Of a DNA stretch of 52,972 nucleotides, positions 51,001 to 52,972 are shown in pieces. The DNA lies in NCBI GenBank assembly GCA_012518215.1, contig JAAYSV010000015.1:1-52972 (forward strand), in the 5' to 3' direction. Position 1 is the stretch's first letter. The number at the start of each line of letters is the position of its first letter. Under the pieces are notes generated by a model. The model was given only the letters and a program-made list of their open reading frames with translations. It had not been told where the DNA came from and did no database searches. A program made the translations under genes and the position numbers. The stretch is from Bacillota bacterium. Its GTDB lineage: Bacteria; Bacillota; Dethiobacteria; DTU022; PWGO01.

Positions 51001-52230
51001 TCACTCCCACAAAAAAACCTGAACCTCCGTGCCTGCTTCCAACCCTTCCATCTCGGGCTTGACAATGATGAAGCCGTCCGCCTCGGCCATGGTGCGCAGC
51101 ATTCCTGAACGCCCGAAAACAGGAACGGCCAGAACCTGCCCGTTTTCCCGTTCAATCCTGACCCGTGCAAAATCGGTCTGCCCGGAACGTGAGGGCAGGT
51201 TACGTGTCAGAATGGCGTTGACCGTCGGAAAAAACCTGCGGTGCCGTTGCCGGCCCGAGAGGCGGTCCAGGATCGCCATCCCGAAGATCAGGAACACGTT
51301 GAGGGCGGAGATCGGATGCCCGGGAAGCCCCAGCACCGGTTTCCCGCCGCAATTTGCCAGCAACGTGGGCTTGCCGGGTTTGATCGATATCCCTTCCACC
51401 AGCAGGCCGGGCCTGCCCAACTCCTGCAGGGTGCGGGCCGTGAAATCGCGGCTTCCCACCGAACTGCCCCCGGAGAGCACCAGAAAATCAACACGGGCCA
51501 GCAGATTTCGACTTTTTTCAAGGAACTGATCGAAAATATCGGGAAGGATACCTTCACTTGCAATTTCGGCCCCGCCCTTCTGCCCCAGGTAGGCCAGCGC
51601 CGGCGTGTTGCAATCCCTCACCCTGCCGGGTTCAAGGTTCCGTGAGTCATGAGGGACCAGCTCGTCCCCCGTGGAGAGCAGCCCCATCACCGGGCGGCGG
51701 TGAACTTTCACCCGGGTTGCCCCCATCGAGGCCAGCAGGCCTATTTCAGCAGAACGCAGACGGCTTCCCGCTGCCAGCGCCCGTTCGCCCCTGCCCAGAT
51801 CCTCTCCCCGATGAATGACATTTTCACCCGGGGCAACCTGGCGATAAACATGAACGGTATCCGAGGCCGTTTCTGTATCTTCAACCATCACCACCGCATC
51901 GGCACCCGCGGGCAGCATCCCTCCCGTGTGAATGAGGCAACACTGGCCCGCGTTTATTTTCCGGGCCGCTGCACCCATGAGGACCTCGCCTTCCAGATCG
52001 AGGACGGAGGGAAGTCCTTCCCGGGAGCCAAACGTGTCACGGGCTTGCAAAGCGTATCCGTCCACCGTGGAACGGTCAAAACCCGGCAGATCTTCCCCTG
52101 AAAAATAATCTTCTGCCAGGCAACGGCCCCCGGCCTTCTCGATGTCGACTTCTTCCGCCTCCAGGGCGGAAAAATTCTCCGCTATCAGCCCGAATACAGC
52201 TTCCGGTTCCGTCACGTTTATCAATTTCAT
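51001..52230 (-). CDS. moeA: molybdopterin molybdenumtransferase MoeA
   Basis: Insertase placing molybdate or tungstate into adenylated molybdopterin; 409 residues. Motifs are LPGFDRSTVDGYAL (near residues 45-58), HTGGMLPAGADAVVMVEDT, STGDELV, LSGGSSVGSRDF, KPGKPTLL and GLPGHPISALNVF, and the domain IV tail. ATG 52230 has AGGAG upstream and directly follows the riboswitch terminator; an open frame to 52314 crosses that terminator and is not used. First gene of the cofactor operon. Confidence 0.94.
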   Translation of the reverse strand: MKLINVTEPEAVFGLIAENFSALEAEEVDIEKAGGRCLAEDYFSGEDLPGFDRSTVDGYALQARDTFGSREGLPSVLDLEGEVLMGAAARKINAGQCCLIHTGGMLPAGADAVVMVEDTETASDTVHVYRQVAPGENVIHRGEDLGRGERALAAGSRLRSAEIGLLASMGATRVKVHRRPVMGLLSTGDELVPHDSRNLEPGRVRDCNTPALAYLGQKGGAEIASEGILPDIFDQFLEKSRNLLARVDFLVLSGGSSVGSRDFTARTLQELGRPGLLVEGISIKPGKPTLLANCGGKPVLGLPGHPISALNVFLIFGMAILDRLSGRQRHRRFFPTVNAILTRNLPSRSGQTDFARVRIERENGQVLAVPVFGRSGMLRTMAEADGFIIVKPEMEGLEAGTEVQVFLWE

Positions 52231-52247
52231 CTTCTCTCTCCTGTTAC

Positions 52248-52282
52248 AAAAAAACTGTGCCTCCGGATTGAAAAAGGCACAG
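52248..52282 (-). terminator. riboswitch-controlled terminator before moeA
   Basis: On the minus strand CTGTGCCT and AGGCACAG form a perfect 8-bp stem around 12 bases, followed by seven T. It lies between the aptamer and the moeA ribosome site. Confidence 0.88.
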
Positions 52283-52294
52283 CCCTCGATTTCA

Positions 52295-52399
52295 GCTGAC
52301 GTTCTCCTTTCCAATAGCGGGAGGCGGGGGGATTTCTCCCCCGGCCCAGACCTTTAACCGTAACTTCAAGAAGCTGTAGGTTTGCAGGTTCGGAGCAGC
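52295..52399 (-). promoter_or_regulatory. Moco/Tuco-type riboswitch aptamer
   Basis: Leader of the cofactor operon. On the minus strand GCTG (52399-52396) closes against CAGC (52298-52295). Inside lie CTCCGA, AAAGGTCTGGGCCGG, a GGGGGA-GAAA-TCCCCC hairpin, GCCTCCCGC and GGAAAGGAGAACG, which match my recollection of the Moco RNA motif (RF01055). Position before moeA and an adjoining terminator support the call. Whether it prefers molybdenum or tungsten cofactor cannot be told by eye. Confidence 0.7.
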
Positions 52400-52425
52400 C
52401 GTATTGTTCATTTGCTGTCGCCATC

Positions 52426-52453
52426 ATTATAACATCTCCCCTTGAAATCTCAA
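52426..52453 (-). promoter_or_regulatory. sigma-A promoter of the Moco operon
   Basis: On the minus strand TTGAGA (52453-52448), 16 bases, perfect TATAAT (52431-52426), about 25 bases before the riboswitch aptamer. Confidence 0.8.
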
Positions 52454-52489
52454 GAGCCAAACATGCAAAACCATCTTTCCCTGACCTGG

Positions 52490-52676
52490 ATGTCATTCAT
52501 ATGGAGTGAGTGGCTGCCATCGTCAAGCACAGCGCCTGCCTCTGCCCGAGATTCCTCGCGGCGCTACTCTTTCACTCCGGTGTTACCGTTTCTACATCAT
52601 TATTCACCATGGCTTCATGTTGGTGTTCTTGTTAAACACCGCTTGCTCGGAATGACAGGGGGGGAGGTCGCCGTAC
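52490..52676. repeat. repeat unit B, copy 4
   Basis: Full-length copy, highly similar to copies 1 and 3 (from ATGGAGTGAGTGGCTGCCAT to GGAATGACAGGG), followed by the CTCCTTCCCC linker and unit A at 52723-52775. It shows the same repeat family on both sides of a 29-kb gene-dense stretch. Confidence 0.8.
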
Positions 52677-52819
52677 TCCTTCCCCGGTATTGTGCCACTC
52701 CGCACGACTGTTTTTCCAGTACTGTCATTCTGAGAGAGCGGCTGCAGTTTGCCGCGACCGAAGAATCCCCTCCTCATACACACCTCACCATTGCCATAAA
52801 CTGTTTCCTGTTTTCCCTT

Positions 52820-52972
52820 GGCCAAGTCGCCCAGCCAACATATAAAAAAAAGAATAAGAAAAAGTGGGCGGCCAAGAAAATCCTCATCGATACCACTTAC
52901 TCACGGAGGGAAACTGATTCCTGGGTTTTATATTTTCGCATACCCACAAAAGAGAGCCTCAGTCACCTGAAG
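52820..52972. repeat. repeat unit C, copy 2, running off the window
   Basis: The first 132 bases match 22658 onward with about five differences. Followed by AGCCTCAGTCACCTGAAG at the window edge, probably the start of another unit A stub. Confidence 0.75.

Overview
The window reads as chromosome of an anaerobic, spore-forming-type Firmicute (Clostridia-like, moderately GC-rich). Evidence: a complete rnfCDGEAB ion-pumping ferredoxin:NAD+ complex, a T-box leader on leuS, SpoIVFA/SpoIVFB-like peptidases, a Prp protease beside an L27 with a cleavable N-terminus, and frequent TTG/GTG starts. No phage, plasmid or CRISPR was seen. Two stretches of intergenic repeats (21.7-23.4 kb and 52.5 kb to the end) are the only clearly non-genic DNA of any length.

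Layout, plus strand unless noted. 0.1-4.3 kb: valS-folC behind a good sigma-A promoter, then a tiny, extremely acidic lipoprotein with a strong terminator. 5.0-12.6 kb: rnfCDGEAB, then apbE (the flavin transferase that modifies RnfD and RnfG), a Gx-transporter/HepS-I-like membrane protein and maf. 12.8-20.9 kb: radC, mreBCD, mrdA (PBP2), rodA, an M23 peptidase and an M50 SpoIVFB-like protease, i.e. the elongasome block. 20.9-21.6 kb (minus): a sortase. 21.7-23.4 kb: composite repeats. 23.6-28.1 kb: B12-binding radical SAM protein, its DUF2344 partner and RNase G. 28.2-30.3 kb: two membrane-anchored cohesin-domain proteins. 30.5-35.2 kb: rplU-prp-rpmA behind a likely L21 leader, obgE, nadD, an RRM protein with its own terminator, yqeK, rsfS; then a ThiF-family E1-like protein. 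36.3-39.2 kb: leuS under a T-box leader. 39.4-45.5 kb: comEA, ahcY (minus), a UPF0182 membrane protein, rnhA and a TetR regulator. 45.8-52.45 kb (minus): a molybdenum/tungsten cofactor operon (moeA, moeA-PBP, moaA, mobB-moaC, MOSC-mog) behind a Moco/Tuco-type riboswitch with a terminator.

The most striking signal is at 36.38-36.70 kb. The leuS T-box has a stem I with a CTC (Leu) specifier, an antiterminator and a terminator, but a complete tRNA-Ala(GGC) gene, with G3-U70 and encoded CCA, sits where stem III should be. The flanking bases can pair so that the tRNA acceptor stem continues a stem-III-like helix. I know of no described equivalent. Other points of interest are a pair of TGAATA-NN-TATTCA operators around rnhA and the TetR gene, a 10-bp inverted repeat over the UPF0182 promoter, three gene fusions in one cofactor operon, and paired cohesin proteins with no visible dockerin.

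All functional calls rest on motif and family recognition by eye; no database search was run.
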